From assembly GCA_002698425.1 (NCBI GenBank), contig NZXU01000030.1, forward strand, positions 1 to 37,370: a DNA stretch of 37,370 nt. Direction: 5' to 3'. Below the pieces are notes generated by a model, which was not told the origin of the DNA, ran no database searches, and saw nothing but the letters and a program-made list of their open reading frames with translations. Shown here piece after piece: positions 7,486-16,226 of the stretch; positions within the stretch are counted from its first letter, which is position 1, and every line of letters starts with the position of its first letter. Source of the DNA: Ahrensia sp. (GTDB taxonomy: Bacteria > Pseudomonadota > Alphaproteobacteria > Rhizobiales > Rhizobiaceae). The translations under genes were made by a program, and so were the position numbers.

Positions 7486-8448
7486 TCAACCGCAGATCGC
7501 CGCCTTCGCCTCTGTATATTCCCGCTTCAGCCGGCCTACGAGGTCTGCCACGGGTGCGATTTCCTTCACCGCGCCGATCCCCTGGCCCGATCCCCAGATG
7601 TCCTTCCAGGCCTTCGCGCCCGGCTGCGACGCCTTGTCGAAATCCATCTTCGACGGATCGGCTTCCGGCAGATCGTCCGGATCCATGCCCGACTGGGCGA
7701 TCGACGGCTTCAGGTAGTTGCCGTGAATACCGGTGAAATAGTTGGAATAAACGATGTCCTTGGCGTCGCTTGCGACGATCATCTGCTTGTAGTCGTCGAC
7801 CGCGCGGGCTTCCGGCGTCGCGATGAAGGGCGAGCCGATATAGGCCATGTCGGCGCCCATCGCCTGCGCCGCGAGGATCGAGCGGCCATTGGCGATCGCG
7901 CCCGACAGCAGCAGCGGCCCGTCGAACCATTCGCGGATCTCCTGCACTAAAGCGAAGGGCGACAGCGGTCCGGCATGGCCGCCGGCACCCGCCGCGACCG
8001 CGATCAGCCCGTCCGCGCCCTTGCGGATCGCCGAATTGGCGTGACGGTTGTTGATGACGTCATGCAGCACGATGCCGCCATAGGAATGGATCGCCTGGTT
8101 GACCTCCGGCACCGCGCCGAGCGAGGAAATCACGATCGGCACCTTGTATTTCACGCACATCGTCAGGTCGTGTTCGAGCCGTTTGTTGGACATGTGCACG
8201 ATCTGGTTGACGGCGAAAGGCGCGGCCGGCTTGTCCGGGTTCTTCGCATTGTAATCCGCCAGGTCCTCGGTGATCTCGGCCAGCCATTCGTCCAGTTGCG
8301 CTTCCGGACGCGCATTCAGCGCCGGGAACGATCCGACCACGCCGGCCTTGCATTGCGCCAGCACCAACGGCGGATGCGAGATGATGAACAGCGGCGCCGC
8401 CACGACGGGCAATTGCAGTGTGTCCTTCAGGATGGGCGGCAAAGCCAT
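7486..8448 (-). CDS. Nitronate monooxygenase (2-nitropropane dioxygenase family)
   Basis: A 320-residue FMN-dependent TIM-barrel protein that oxidises alkyl nitronates, or belongs to the related NMO-like group often found with acyl-CoA genes. It starts with substrate/FMN elements (PVVAAPLFIIS, VGSFPALN), has the phosphate-binding AGAGGHAG block about two-fifths of the way in, and the later LLLSGAIANGRSILAAQAMGAD and YIGSPFIATPEA segments typical of the family. The ATG at 8448 has a near-perfect GGAGG at the right distance. An in-frame TTG four codons upstream contains that binding site and is rejected. An ACGTTT-N4-AAACGT palindrome lies just upstream. Confidence 0.88.
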   Translation of the reverse strand: MALPPILKDTLQLPVVAAPLFIISHPPLVLAQCKAGVVGSFPALNARPEAQLDEWLAEITEDLADYNAKNPDKPAAPFAVNQIVHMSNKRLEHDLTMCVKYKVPIVISSLGAVPEVNQAIHSYGGIVLHDVINNRHANSAIRKGADGLIAVAAGAGGHAGPLSPFALVQEIREWFDGPLLLSGAIANGRSILAAQAMGADMAYIGSPFIATPEARAVDDYKQMIVASDAKDIVYSNYFTGIHGNYLKPSIAQSGMDPDDLPEADPSKMDFDKASQPGAKAWKDIWGSGQGIGAVKEIAPVADLVGRLKREYTEAKAAICG

Positions 8449-8464
8449 CGGTTCCTCCAAAATT

Positions 8465-8486
8465 TTGACGTTTTCGTAAACGTAAG
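8465..8486 (-). promoter_or_regulatory. Palindromic operator candidate upstream of the nitronate monooxygenase
   Basis: ACGTTT at 8468-8473 and AAACGT at 8478-8483 form a perfect inverted repeat with a TCGT spacer, flanked by TTG and AAG that extend the symmetry. It ends 16 bases before the ATG at 8448, overlapping where a promoter core would lie. In form it resembles sites of MerR- or TetR-type regulators of acyl-CoA and branched-chain catabolism (the LiuR-type motif). The regulator's identity is inference; no regulator gene is adjacent. Confidence 0.5.
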
Positions 8487-8689
8487 ACCTATCAGACTGT
8501 GCGCGCGAGACAAGCCGCGATGGCGCTTCGCCTCGATCATGGACATTTGCCTCGCCGCCGCAACATCGCCGAAATTGGATTTGATTGGCCCGGACGCTTT
8601 CATTGGGCTGTTGATTATGTCAAATCCGGGGATGGCATAATGTGGATAATCCCGCCAGTAGAAAGGCCGGAAACTGGGGCAACAGGCCA

Positions 8690-9787
8690 GTGAGTGACTT
8701 GCAATCCGCGCTGCGGAACACGCTTTTGAAGGGAGATGCGACCGATCCCGCGTTCCGACAGCGCGTCTATCGCGCCGCGATGGACGCGTTCGAGCGCGCC
8801 ATGGCGTCGGAACCCGATCCGCAGCGTCGGTCGGATCAGAAGCAGCGTCTGACCGCTGCGATCCGCGACATGGAGGCGTCCTATCGGCGGCCGCCCTCCG
8901 CGCCGGAGCCGGTCCGTGCGCCGCAGGCGGAGGTTGCGCCGCCGGTCAGCCTTGGCGCGCGCCGCAACGGCGCCGCGCCCCGGATGCGCCCCGAACCGGA
9001 GCTTCGGGCGGAGCCGCAATTGCGCGCCGAGCCGCGCGCGCGGACCGCGCCGCCGCCGGACGACTTCCCGGCCATCGGGCGCGACGACCGCGCCGTGGCC
9101 GCGCCGCGTCGCCGCGCGCCCTTCGCGATGATGTTTTCGATCGTTGTGCTGCTGGCGCTCGCCGCGGCCGGCGGCTGGTGGGTCTATTCCACGGGCGCGT
9201 TCCAGAGCACGGAGGAGCGCGACACATCGGTGCCCAATCCGCCGCTTGAACTGCAGAACGAGAATTTCGACGGAAGCCGCGGTAAGGCCGACGCCGCGCC
9301 GTCGTCGGGTCCCGCACGCATTGCCGCGGCCGGCGCCGATGACGGCAATTGGGTCACGCTTTTCAAACCGTCCGATCCGACGACCCTGACGCTTGTCGGC
9401 GACGCCAGCGCGGCGATCGACGGCGACCCGTTCGGCGAGTTCGCCCGTATCGTCTCGCCGAATTCCGAAAGCGCCATCGGCGTCGATATCCCGCCCGGTA
9501 CGCTGGAATCGCTCGCCGGCAAGACCGCCCAGTTCTCCCTTATCGCGCGCGCCGACGACGACCAGGAGACCCAGATGTCGGTCACCTGCGACCTTGCCGA
9601 ATATGGGAATTGCGGCCGTCTTCGCTTCGATGTCATCGCATCCGACAACGAGTTCCTGTTCAGCGTCGACCTTCCGCAGGGCGTCCGCATCAGCGGTCCC
9701 GGCAGGTTGATGATCGTCACCGACATCTCCAATGCCGGCAAGGCGGTCAAGCTGTCGAACGTCCGGGTGCGCGAACTCGAACGCTAA
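8690..9787 (+). CDS. Single-span membrane protein with disordered N-terminal half, unknown function
   Basis: About 365 residues; I do not recognise the family. The N-terminal 65 residues are helical and charged. Residues about 70-135 are a Pro/Arg/Ala/Glu-rich low-complexity linker with RAEP-type repeats. One membrane span follows (FSIVVLLALAAAGGWWVY, near residue 150), then an exported domain of about 190 residues rich in short strands, with a Cys pair (CDLAEYGNC) likely disulfide-linked. The GTG at 8690 (MSDLQSALRNTLL) is preferred because the helical domain begins there. A GTG at 8642 would add 16 residues. Neither has a strong ribosome binding site. Confidence 0.75.
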   Translation: MSDLQSALRNTLLKGDATDPAFRQRVYRAAMDAFERAMASEPDPQRRSDQKQRLTAAIRDMEASYRRPPSAPEPVRAPQAEVAPPVSLGARRNGAAPRMRPEPELRAEPQLRAEPRARTAPPPDDFPAIGRDDRAVAAPRRRAPFAMMFSIVVLLALAAAGGWWVYSTGAFQSTEERDTSVPNPPLELQNENFDGSRGKADAAPSSGPARIAAAGADDGNWVTLFKPSDPTTLTLVGDASAAIDGDPFGEFARIVSPNSESAIGVDIPPGTLESLAGKTAQFSLIARADDDQETQMSVTCDLAEYGNCGRLRFDVIASDNEFLFSVDLPQGVRISGPGRLMIVTDISNAGKAVKLSNVRVRELER

Positions 9788-9804
9788 GCCCCCGGCCGAA
9801 GCGC

Positions 9805-10686
9805 CTACATGGTTTCGAGCGCCATCGGCCCCGACCCGATGATCTGCGGATCCGGGCTGCCGATCGCGTCCATGTCCTTGCCCTCGTAATCGGTGTTGGT
9901 CAGGATATGGCGCAGCACCTCGATGCGGCCGCGCCGCTTGTCGTTCATCCGGATGACGGTCCACGGCGCATAGCTCGTATGGGTCGCCTGGATCATCGTG
10001 TTGCGCGCCAGCGTATAGTCGTCCCATTTCTGGATGCCGACGAGGTCGATGTCGGACAGCTTCCAGTATTTGACCGGGCTGTGCCTGCGGTCGTGGAAGC
10101 GCTTCAGCTGCGTCTCGAAGCCGATATTGAGCCAGAACTTGAAGAAGACGATGCCTTCCTCGACGATCATCTTTTCGAATTCCGGCGCGTCATGCAGAAA
10201 CGCCTTGTGCTGCTCGGGCGTGCAGAACCCCATCACCGGTTCGACGCCGCCGCGATTGTACCAGGAGCGGTCGAAGCTCACGAGCTCGCCGGTCGTCGGG
10301 AAATGCTCGATATAGCGCTGGAAATACCACTGGCCGCGTTCCACGTCCGAGGGCTTGGGAAGCGCGACATTGCGCGCGGTGCGCGGATTGAGGAATTCGT
10401 GCAGCACGCTGATCGAGCCGCCCTTGCCGGCCGCGTCGCGCCCCTCGAACACCGCGACCATACGCTTGCCCGTTCCCTGCATGTGCGTATGCATTTTCAC
10501 GAGTTGGATCTGCAGCGCTTTGAGCGTGTCCTCGTAATCGTCCTTGTCCATCCGCTTCTTGTAGGGATAGTCGCCTGCGGTTATGTCATTGTCGTCCACC
10601 CAGTCCGGCAGCTTCGGGTCGTCGATGTCGAAGATCCGCTTCTTACCGTCGATCTTGAGTTCAACCGCACGAGATTTCGTCGCCAT
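9805..10686 (-). CDS. ppk2: Polyphosphate kinase 2
   Basis: A 293-residue PPK2-family protein that transfers phosphate between polyphosphate and nucleotides. It has the Walker A motif GRDAAGKGG, the [13 protein letters not shown] block that carries the Walker B/lid residues, and [11 protein letters not shown] near the end. The frame is open 95 codons further upstream, but that stretch is Arg/Ala/Pro-rich antisense to phoR, so the ATG at 10686 ([11 protein letters not shown]) is chosen. It is divergent from phoR with a 113-base shared upstream region, so polyphosphate handling sits beside the Pho regulon. PPK2 class (ADP or GDP preference) cannot be told by eye. Confidence 0.92.
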   Translation of the reverse strand: MATKSRAVELKIDGKKRIFDIDDPKLPDWVDDNDITAGDYPYKKRMDKDDYEDTLKALQIQLVKMHTHMQGTGKRMVAVFEGRDAAGKGGSISVLHEFLNPRTARNVALPKPSDVERGQWYFQRYIEHFPTTGELVSFDRSWYNRGGVEPVMGFCTPEQHKAFLHDAPEFEKMIVEEGIVFFKFWLNIGFETQLKRFHDRRHSPVKYWKLSDIDLVGIQKWDDYTLARNTMIQATHTSYAPWTVIRMNDKRRGRIEVLRHILTNTDYEGKDMDAIGSPDPQIIGSGPMALETM

Positions 10687-10698
10687 GTCTGTTTGCCG

Positions 10699-10716
10699 CT
10701 GTCCAGTTTCCGTCAG
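10699..10716 (+). promoter_or_regulatory. Degenerate PHO-box candidate between ppk2 and phoR
   Basis: CTGTCCA at 10699-10705 and CCGTCAG at 10710-10716 are spaced exactly 11 bases start to start, the periodicity of PhoB half-sites (consensus CTGTCAT, 4-base spacer). Each matches 5 of 7 positions. The site lies about 84 bases upstream of the phoR ATG and 13 bases from the ppk2 start. It is weak compared with the pstS site. Confidence 0.35.
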
Positions 10717-10799
10717 ATCGGCCACCGTATGGTTTCCTGCGGGAGGCGTCCAGATGGCGACGCCTCGTTCCGCCGGTCTTTGTGGCGCGGTGTGTCTGC

Positions 10800-12167
10800 A
10801 TGGTTGACGACGGGGCAGGGGGGGCGCCGGACGGCGGGCCGCAGGGCGAACGCGAAGGCTTGCCGCATGCCCTGAGGCGGCGGCTGTTCTCCAACCGCTT
10901 CCCGCTCGGCGGTTCGCTGCTGCTGTTCGCGACCCTGGCCTTTTCAGGCCTGCTGCACTGGAGCGTGGCACTCGCCTGCATGGCGGCGATGTGGGCGATC
11001 AGCATGTTCGCGCCGGTGCGCAGTTCGAAGGAACGCCGCGCCGAGCGATCGCATCGCTCCACCGCCGATATAGAGGCGGCGCGTACCCAGGCGGTCATCG
11101 ACAGCCTGCCCAACCCGGTGATGCTGCTCGACAGCCGCGGCACCATCTGGCAGGTCAACCGCGCCTGTAGCCGCTATTTCGGTGATACGCTCGAGCACGG
11201 GGCCTCCGTGCTGTTGCGCTTTCGAAGCCCGGAACTCCTGTCGATGATCAACGAGGCGCTGGCCGGCGGAGTGTCGCGCCCGGTCGAGGTCGTGGAACGC
11301 TACCCGATCGAGCGCTGGTTCGAGGCGACGGTGGTGCGGCTTCCCGCCGAAGCGGCCGGCGAGGCGTCCTTCCTTTTGCATTTCCGGGATTTGAGCGAGA
11401 TCCGCCGGATCGACCGCATGCGCTCGGATTTCATCGCCAATGCCAGCCATGAATTGCGCACGCCGCTGGCGTCGCTGTCGGGTTTCATCGAAACCCTGTC
11501 CGGACCCGCCCGCAATGACGCCGCCGCGCGCGAGCGCTTCTTCCCGATCATGAAGGAGCAGGCCGACCGCATGTCGCGCCTGATCGACGACCTGCTTTCC
11601 CTGAGCCGGCTGGAAACCGCGCTCGCCAACACCGAGTTCGAACCGGTCGATGTCGTCGAGGTCCTGCGTCATGTCCGTGCGTCGCTTACACCGACCGCCG
11701 CGGAGGCCGGCGTCGAACTGATCGAGGAGTTCTCCGGCCTCGACACGGGTAATTGCCGCGTGTGGGGCAGCCGCGATGAATTGATCCAGGTCTTCTCGAA
11801 CCTCATCGAAAACGCCATCCGCTATGCCGCGACGGGCAAGCGGATCGATATCGTTGGAGAAAGGCTGCAGGTCTCCGGCGTCGACAGCATCCGCGTGACG
11901 ATCCGCGACTACGGGCCGGGCATCGAGGAGGATCATATTCCCCGGCTGACCGAACGCTTCTACCGCGTCGATGTCGAATCCAGCCGGGCCAAGAAGGGCA
12001 CCGGTCTGGGGCTCGCCATCGTCAAGCACATCCTGCCCCGCCATGTCGGCCGGCTTTCCATCACGTCAGGTGTCGGCAAAGGCGCCTCCTTCATTGTCAC
12101 AATTCCGGCCTGGTCTGAGAAATCTGACGCCACCGGCTCCGATAACGCAGATAATTCAAGCGTTTAA
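10800..12167 (+). CDS. phoR: Phosphate regulon sensor histidine kinase PhoR
   Basis: A 455-residue membrane histidine kinase. Two short hydrophobic spans at about residues 32-65 lack a large periplasmic loop, as in PhoR. A PAS-like region follows (about 85-190, [20 protein letters not shown]), then the HisKA motif [16 protein letters not shown] with phospho-acceptor His217. The HATPase domain has N box [12 protein letters not shown]1 DYGPGIEE, F box ERFYRVD and G2 [11 protein letters not shown]. The ATG at 10800 is chosen over a GTG six codons earlier. It heads the pst-pho cluster, and its cognate PhoB is the last gene. The PHO box begins 2 bases after its stop. Confidence 0.95.
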   Translation: MVDDGAGGAPDGGPQGEREGLPHALRRRLFSNRFPLGGSLLLFATLAFSGLLHWSVALACMAAMWAISMFAPVRSSKERRAERSHRSTADIEAARTQAVIDSLPNPVMLLDSRGTIWQVNRACSRYFGDTLEHGASVLLRFRSPELLSMINEALAGGVSRPVEVVERYPIERWFEATVVRLPAEAAGEASFLLHFRDLSEIRRIDRMRSDFIANASHELRTPLASLSGFIETLSGPARNDAAARERFFPIMKEQADRMSRLIDDLLSLSRLETALANTEFEPVDVVEVLRHVRASLTPTAAEAGVELIEEFSGLDTGNCRVWGSRDELIQVFSNLIENAIRYAATGKRIDIVGERLQVSGVDSIRVTIRDYGPGIEEDHIPRLTERFYRVDVESSRAKKGTGLGLAIVKHILPRHVGRLSITSGVGKGASFIVTIPAWSEKSDATGSDNADNSSV

Positions 12168-12168
12168 C

Positions 12169-12197
12169 CTGTCACAGAACTGTATTGTTGCTGTCAT
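12169..12197 (+). promoter_or_regulatory. PHO box (PhoB operator), three half-sites
   Basis: CTGTCAC (12169), CTGTATT (12180) and CTGTCAT (12191) repeat with an exact 11-base period and 4-base spacers, giving two overlapping PhoB dimer sites. A-rich sequence follows. The position, 85 bases before the pstS ATG, fits PhoB replacing a -35 element. This predicts strong induction of pstSCAB-phoU-phoB under phosphate limitation. Confidence 0.9.
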
Positions 12198-12213
12198 AAA
12201 AGCTCTACCGAGA

Positions 12214-12247
12214 GGGCGATAGAACGCCCCTGTCCGGCGAGCGCCGG
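12214..12247 (+). other. Two small hairpins in the pstS leader
   Basis: GGGCG (12214-12218) pairs with CGCCC (12225-12229), and CCGGCG (12234-12239) with CGCCGG (12242-12247). Both lie in the untranslated leader ahead of the pstS ribosome binding site. They may stabilise the abundant pstS message; this is inferred from position only. Confidence 0.35.
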
Positions 12248-12281
12248 TCAGAGCTCACACATGCCCAAACGGGAGAATTCC

Positions 12282-13319
12282 ATGAAAACCCTCAAGATCG
12301 CACTTGTCGCAGCACTCGGAGCGACCGCGCTGACTTCGGCTGCCGTGGCCCAGTCGCGCAACAACGTCCAGATCGCAGGATCCTCCACGGTTCTGCCCTA
12401 TGCTTCGATCGTTGCTGAACTGTTCGGCGAGAACACCGACTTCCCGACCCCGGTCGTGGAATCGGGCGGCTCTTCCGCTGGCCTGAAGCGCTTCTGCGAA
12501 GGCGTTGGCGAAAACACCATCGACATCGCGAACGCGTCCCGCGCCATCCGCGACAAGGAAGTCAAGGCCTGTGCCGAAGCCGGCGTGACCGACATCATCG
12601 AAGTCCGCATCGGCTATGACGGCATCGTCTTCGCCAGCCAGAAGGCCGGCCCGGCCTTCACCGCCTTCGAGCCGGCCGACATCTTCAACGCCATCGGCGC
12701 CAAGGTTCTGGTCAACGGCGAAGTCGTCGACAATCCGTACAACAACTGGGCCGAGTTCAACCCGGACCTGCCGGATGTCGGCATCGCCATGTTCATCCCG
12801 GGCACCAAGCACGGCACCCGCGAAGTCTTCGAGGAAAAAGTCCTGCTGATCGGCTGTGAAGCCACCGGCACGATGGAAGCCATGATCAAGGCCGGCATGT
12901 CGGAAGACGACGCCGAGGACGCTTGCCTCGACGTGCGCACCGACGGTGGCAAGTCGGTCGACATCGACGGCGACTACACCGAAACCCTGGCCCGCATCGA
13001 CGCCAATCCGGACGGCATCGGCGTGTTCGGCCTGGCCTTCTACGAGAACAACACCGACAAGCTCAAGGTCGCGACCATGTCCAGCATCGCGCCCTCGACG
13101 GAAACCATCGCTTCGGGCGAATACCCGGTTTCGCGTCCGCTGTTCTTCTACATCAAGAAGGCCCACATCGGCGTGATCCCCGGTCTCAAGGAATACGCCC
13201 AGTTCTTCGTCTCCGATGAAATCGCCGGCCCGACGGGCCCGCTGGCTAATTACGGCCTCGTCGCCGACCCGGAACTTGCTGCGACCCAGGAAATGGTTGC
13301 TGGCGAAAAGACCATGTAA
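12282..13319 (+). CDS. pstS: Phosphate ABC transporter substrate-binding protein PstS
   Basis: A 345-residue periplasmic phosphate-binding protein. The signal peptide covers about residues 1-23 (ATALTSAAVA, cleaved before Q). Phosphate-contact segments are visible: IAGSSTVLPYA just after the signal, ESGGSSAGLKRF and IANASRAI. The start ATG at 12282 follows GGGAGAATTCC. An upstream in-frame ATG (12261) would add seven charged residues before the signal peptide and is rejected. Codon use is more biased to favoured codons (AAC, GAA, ATC) than in neighbours, as expected for a highly expressed protein. A PHO box precedes it and a strong hairpin follows it. Confidence 0.96.
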   Translation: MKTLKIALVAALGATALTSAAVAQSRNNVQIAGSSTVLPYASIVAELFGENTDFPTPVVESGGSSAGLKRFCEGVGENTIDIANASRAIRDKEVKACAEAGVTDIIEVRIGYDGIVFASQKAGPAFTAFEPADIFNAIGAKVLVNGEVVDNPYNNWAEFNPDLPDVGIAMFIPGTKHGTREVFEEKVLLIGCEATGTMEAMIKAGMSEDDAEDACLDVRTDGGKSVDIDGDYTETLARIDANPDGIGVFGLAFYENNTDKLKVATMSSIAPSTETIASGEYPVSRPLFFYIKKAHIGVIPGLKEYAQFFVSDEIAGPTGPLANYGLVADPELAATQEMVAGEKTM

Positions 13320-13339
13320 TCAGACCTCGGTCTGATCAG

Positions 13340-13366
13340 GAGGCGGTCCGGCACACGGACCGCCTC
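13340..13366 (+). terminator. Strong hairpin between pstS and pstC (partial terminator/mRNA stabiliser)
   Basis: An 11-base-pair stem, GAGGCGGTCCG (13340-13350) with CGGACCGCCTC (13356-13366), loop GCACA, is followed only by the weak tract TCTTGTT. A smaller hairpin (13320-13335) precedes it. Such a structure after a binding-protein gene typically lets pstS be made in excess over the permease genes; that role is inferred. Confidence 0.7.
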
Positions 13367-13405
13367 TCTTGTTAAAGTGCTGACGGCAGCTTTAGGGGAC
13401 GCGTG

Positions 13406-14878
13406 ATGCCTGTGCTTTGGATCGTCTTGATCATTTTGGCGATGGCCGCGATCGGCTACGTCATGGGGCGCCAAAGAGCGCTGGCCAGCGCAGGCGGCGA
13501 TCCGCGGCATCTGCATTCGCTGCCGAGCTATTACGGCTCCAGTGTCGCCATCTTCACGATGGTGTTCTCGTTTCTCGTCCTGATCATCTGGCTGATCGTT
13601 CAGCCGATCGTCATTGAAAACCAGGTGGCGGCCGGCATTCCACCGGAAGCGGTCCGCGAGGGCAGCACGCTCGGCCTGATGATGTCGGACGTGCGCCGCG
13701 TCGCCGACGGCCTTGATCAGGCCGTGTCGCAAGGCGCGATGGATCCTGAAGCGGCCTCCAATATCCGTGCCGAATTCACCGACGTGCGCGAACGTCTTGG
13801 CTCCATCGGCGTGGCCCTTGGTTCCGATGTCGGGCCGGCGGTGCTGCGCGCGGCGCAGCACTATCGGTCGCTGAACGCCACCGGACACTTGTTGATGGCG
13901 GTGGTTGTGCTCGCCATCGCGGCCGCCGGCTTCATCCTTGCCTATCTGCGGTCGCACAAGGATTATCGCGCCCGCAATGTCGTCGAGACGACAGTCCGTT
14001 ACCTGCTGATCGGCGCCGCCTCGATCGCGATCCTGACGACGATCGGCATCGTCCTCTCGCTGGTCTTCAATACCTGGGAGTTCTTCCGGCTGTATCCCTG
14101 GACGGAGTTCTTCTTCGGCACCACATGGGCGCCGAGCTTCTCCGGCCGCGGCGGCTCCTCGGAACTGGGTTTCGTTCCGCTCCTCTGGGGCACGCTCTAC
14201 ATCTCCTTTATCGCGCTGGCGGTATCGGTGCCGATCGGGCTCTTCGCGGCGATCTATCTCTCGGAATATGCCAGCCCGCACATGCGCTCGATCGCTAAGC
14301 CGCTGATCGAGGTTCTCGCCGGCATCCCGACCATCGTCTACGGTCTGTTCGCCCTCCTGACGGTCGGCCCGCTGCTGCTGGGCGTGTTCGGGGATGGCGG
14401 GCTTGGCTGGATGCAGGCGGGCACCGCCGTGATGACCGCCGGCCTCGTCATGGGCATCATGCTGATCCCCTTCGTGTCGTCCCTGTCCGATGACATCATC
14501 AACGCGGTGCCGCAGGCGATGCGCGACGGCTCGCTCGGCCTCGGTGCAACGCATTCCGAAACCGTGCGTCAGGTCATTCTGCCCGCCGCGCTGCCCGGCA
14601 TCGTCGGCGCCATCCTTCTCGCCGCCTCGCGCGCCATCGGTGAAACGATGATCGTGGTGCTCGGTGCCGGCGCGGCCGCGAAACTGTCGCTCAATCCGTT
14701 CGAGGCCATGACCACCGTGACCGCGAAGATCGTCAGCCAGCTCACCGGCGACAGCGACTTCGCCTCGCCTGAAGCCCTCGTGGCCTTCGCCCTCGGCATG
14801 ACGCTGTTCATCATCACGCTGGGCCTGAACATTCTCGCCCTTTATATCGTCCGCAAGTATCGGGAGCAGTACGAATGA
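13406..14878 (+). CDS. pstC: Phosphate ABC transporter permease PstC (long form)
   Basis: About 490 residues, compared with about 320 in Escherichia coli. The extra length is N-terminal: two added membrane spans (about 1-20 and 45-70) flank a soluble loop (about 75-155) before the canonical permease core. The core has the inner-membrane ABC permease EAA-type loop around MRDGSLGLGATHSETVRQVI. Extended PstC proteins are known in other alphaproteobacteria. The ATG at 13406 follows TAGGGGACG; a GTG one codon earlier is also in frame. It overlaps pstA by 4 bases (ATGA). Confidence 0.94.
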   Translation: MPVLWIVLIILAMAAIGYVMGRQRALASAGGDPRHLHSLPSYYGSSVAIFTMVFSFLVLIIWLIVQPIVIENQVAAGIPPEAVREGSTLGLMMSDVRRVADGLDQAVSQGAMDPEAASNIRAEFTDVRERLGSIGVALGSDVGPAVLRAAQHYRSLNATGHLLMAVVVLAIAAAGFILAYLRSHKDYRARNVVETTVRYLLIGAASIAILTTIGIVLSLVFNTWEFFRLYPWTEFFFGTTWAPSFSGRGGSSELGFVPLLWGTLYISFIALAVSVPIGLFAAIYLSEYASPHMRSIAKPLIEVLAGIPTIVYGLFALLTVGPLLLGVFGDGGLGWMQAGTAVMTAGLVMGIMLIPFVSSLSDDIINAVPQAMRDGSLGLGATHSETVRQVILPAALPGIVGAILLAASRAIGETMIVVLGAGAAAKLSLNPFEAMTTVTAKIVSQLTGDSDFASPEALVAFALGMTLFIITLGLNILALYIVRKYREQYE

Positions 14879-16215
14879 CCGACGCGACCGCAGCCACAGG
14901 CGCATCCGCCCAAGCCCGCCGCCCGTTCGCGTCTCTCCTGACGCTGGACGAGCACACCAAGCGCCGCAACGCCGCAGAAGCCCGGTTCAAGGCCTATGGC
15001 CTCGCCGCGGTTCTCGCCGGCCTGTTCTTCCTGGTCGTGCTGTTCGTGTCTATCATCGCGAACGGCATCCCCGCCTTCACCCGCATGGTGGTGGAGCTCG
15101 ATTTCACGCTGACGCAGGCGCAGTTCGACGACGCCGAGAGCAAGCTTCTCAAGACGGGCGCCTATCAGGGCTATTTCGTCGAGGGGTTCGACCAGGCGCT
15201 CGCAGAACGCGGTGTCCAGGTGGAGTATGACGCGGCCTCCCTCGACCGGCTGATCGGCAAGGTCGGCGGCATCATGCGCGAATTCTACCTCGCAAATCCG
15301 GACAGGCTCGGCGAGGAAGTCACCTTCGAACTGCCCACCTCGTCGCGCGTCGACGGCTATTTCAACGGCCGCCTGAAACGCGAAGACGTGAGCGACAGCC
15401 GTTTCCTCGAGGCGAGCGACCTCGATCTCGCCGACGAACTGTATGAAGCGGGGATCATCAAGAGCGACTTCAACTGGACGTTCATCACCGGCGCCGATTC
15501 CGGCGTCGACAACCCCGGCGGCGCCGGCATCGGAGCCTCGGTCGTCGGATCCTTCTTCATGATGGTTGTTGTGCTGGTGCTAAGCCTCCCCATAGGCGTC
15601 GCCGCCTCGATCTATCTGGAAGAATTCGCACCGAAAAACTGGTTCACCGACCTGATCGAGGTGAATATCTCCAACCTGGCCGCTGTGCCGTCGATCGTGT
15701 TCGGTATTCTCGGTCTGGCCGTTTTCATCCAGTTCGCGGGTCTGCCGCAGTCCGCCCCGCTGGTCGGCGGCTTGGTGCTGACGCTCATGACCCTGCCCAC
15801 CATCATCATCTCGACCCGCGCCTCGCTGAAGGCGGTGCCCCCTTCGATCCGCGACGCCGCGCTCGGCGTTGGCGCCTCCAAGATGCAGTCGGTGTTCCAT
15901 CACGTGCTGCCGCTGGCCATGCCGGGGATCCTGACGGGAACCATCATCGGTCTGGCGCAGGCGCTCGGCGAAACCGCGCCGCTGCTGCTGATCGGAATGG
16001 TCGGCTTCGTCGCCCGAGGCTATCCGGACAATTTCCTGACCGGCTTCACCGAGGCGAATTCGGCCATGCCCGCGCAGATCTACACCTGGGCGGCCCGCGC
16101 CGATGCGAGCTTCTATGAAAAGGCATGGGGCGGGATCATCGTCCTGCTGCTGTTCCTCATGACCATGAATATCATTGCCATTATCCTGCGCCGCCGCTTC
16201 GAGCGCCGCTGGTAA
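14875..16215 (+). CDS. pstA: Phosphate ABC transporter permease PstA (long form)
   Basis: A 446-residue permease, also longer than the roughly 296 of Escherichia coli. After a first span (about residues 40-65) comes a periplasmic insert of about 130 residues (about 70-205, charged and soluble, including the [15 protein letters not shown] region). The five-span core follows, with the EAA loop [19 protein letters not shown] and the [10 protein letters not shown] segment characteristic of PstA. Its start overlaps the pstC stop. pstB follows after 11 bases with a strong AAGGAGA. It pairs with PstC to form the channel of the phosphate importer. Confidence 0.94.
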   Translation: MTDATAATGASAQARRPFASLLTLDEHTKRRNAAEARFKAYGLAAVLAGLFFLVVLFVSIIANGIPAFTRMVVELDFTLTQAQFDDAESKLLKTGAYQGYFVEGFDQALAERGVQVEYDAASLDRLIGKVGGIMREFYLANPDRLGEEVTFELPTSSRVDGYFNGRLKREDVSDSRFLEASDLDLADELYEAGIIKSDFNWTFITGADSGVDNPGGAGIGASVVGSFFMMVVVLVLSLPIGVAASIYLEEFAPKNWFTDLIEVNISNLAAVPSIVFGILGLAVFIQFAGLPQSAPLVGGLVLTLMTLPTIIISTRASLKAVPPSIRDAALGVGASKMQSVFHHVLPLAMPGILTGTIIGLAQALGETAPLLLIGMVGFVARGYPDNFLTGFTEANSAMPAQIYTWAARADASFYEKAWGGIIVLLLFLMTMNIIAIILRRRFERRW

Positions 16216-16226
16216 GGAGAAAGAGT

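Noticed and set aside
10711..10731. A minus-strand PHO box for ppk2 formed by CTGACGG and CTGGACA.
   Set aside because: The half-sites are 10 and not 11 bases apart and match the consensus poorly; only the plus-strand reading keeps the correct period.
10687..10971. A 95-codon N-terminal extension of polyphosphate kinase 2.
   Set aside because: The extension is Arg/Ala/Pro-rich and antisense to the start of phoR; the conserved protein begins at the ATG at 10686.
13250..14905. A 551-codon minus-strand open frame across pstC.
   Set aside because: It is antisense to an unmistakable permease and has the repetitive charged composition of a shadow frame.
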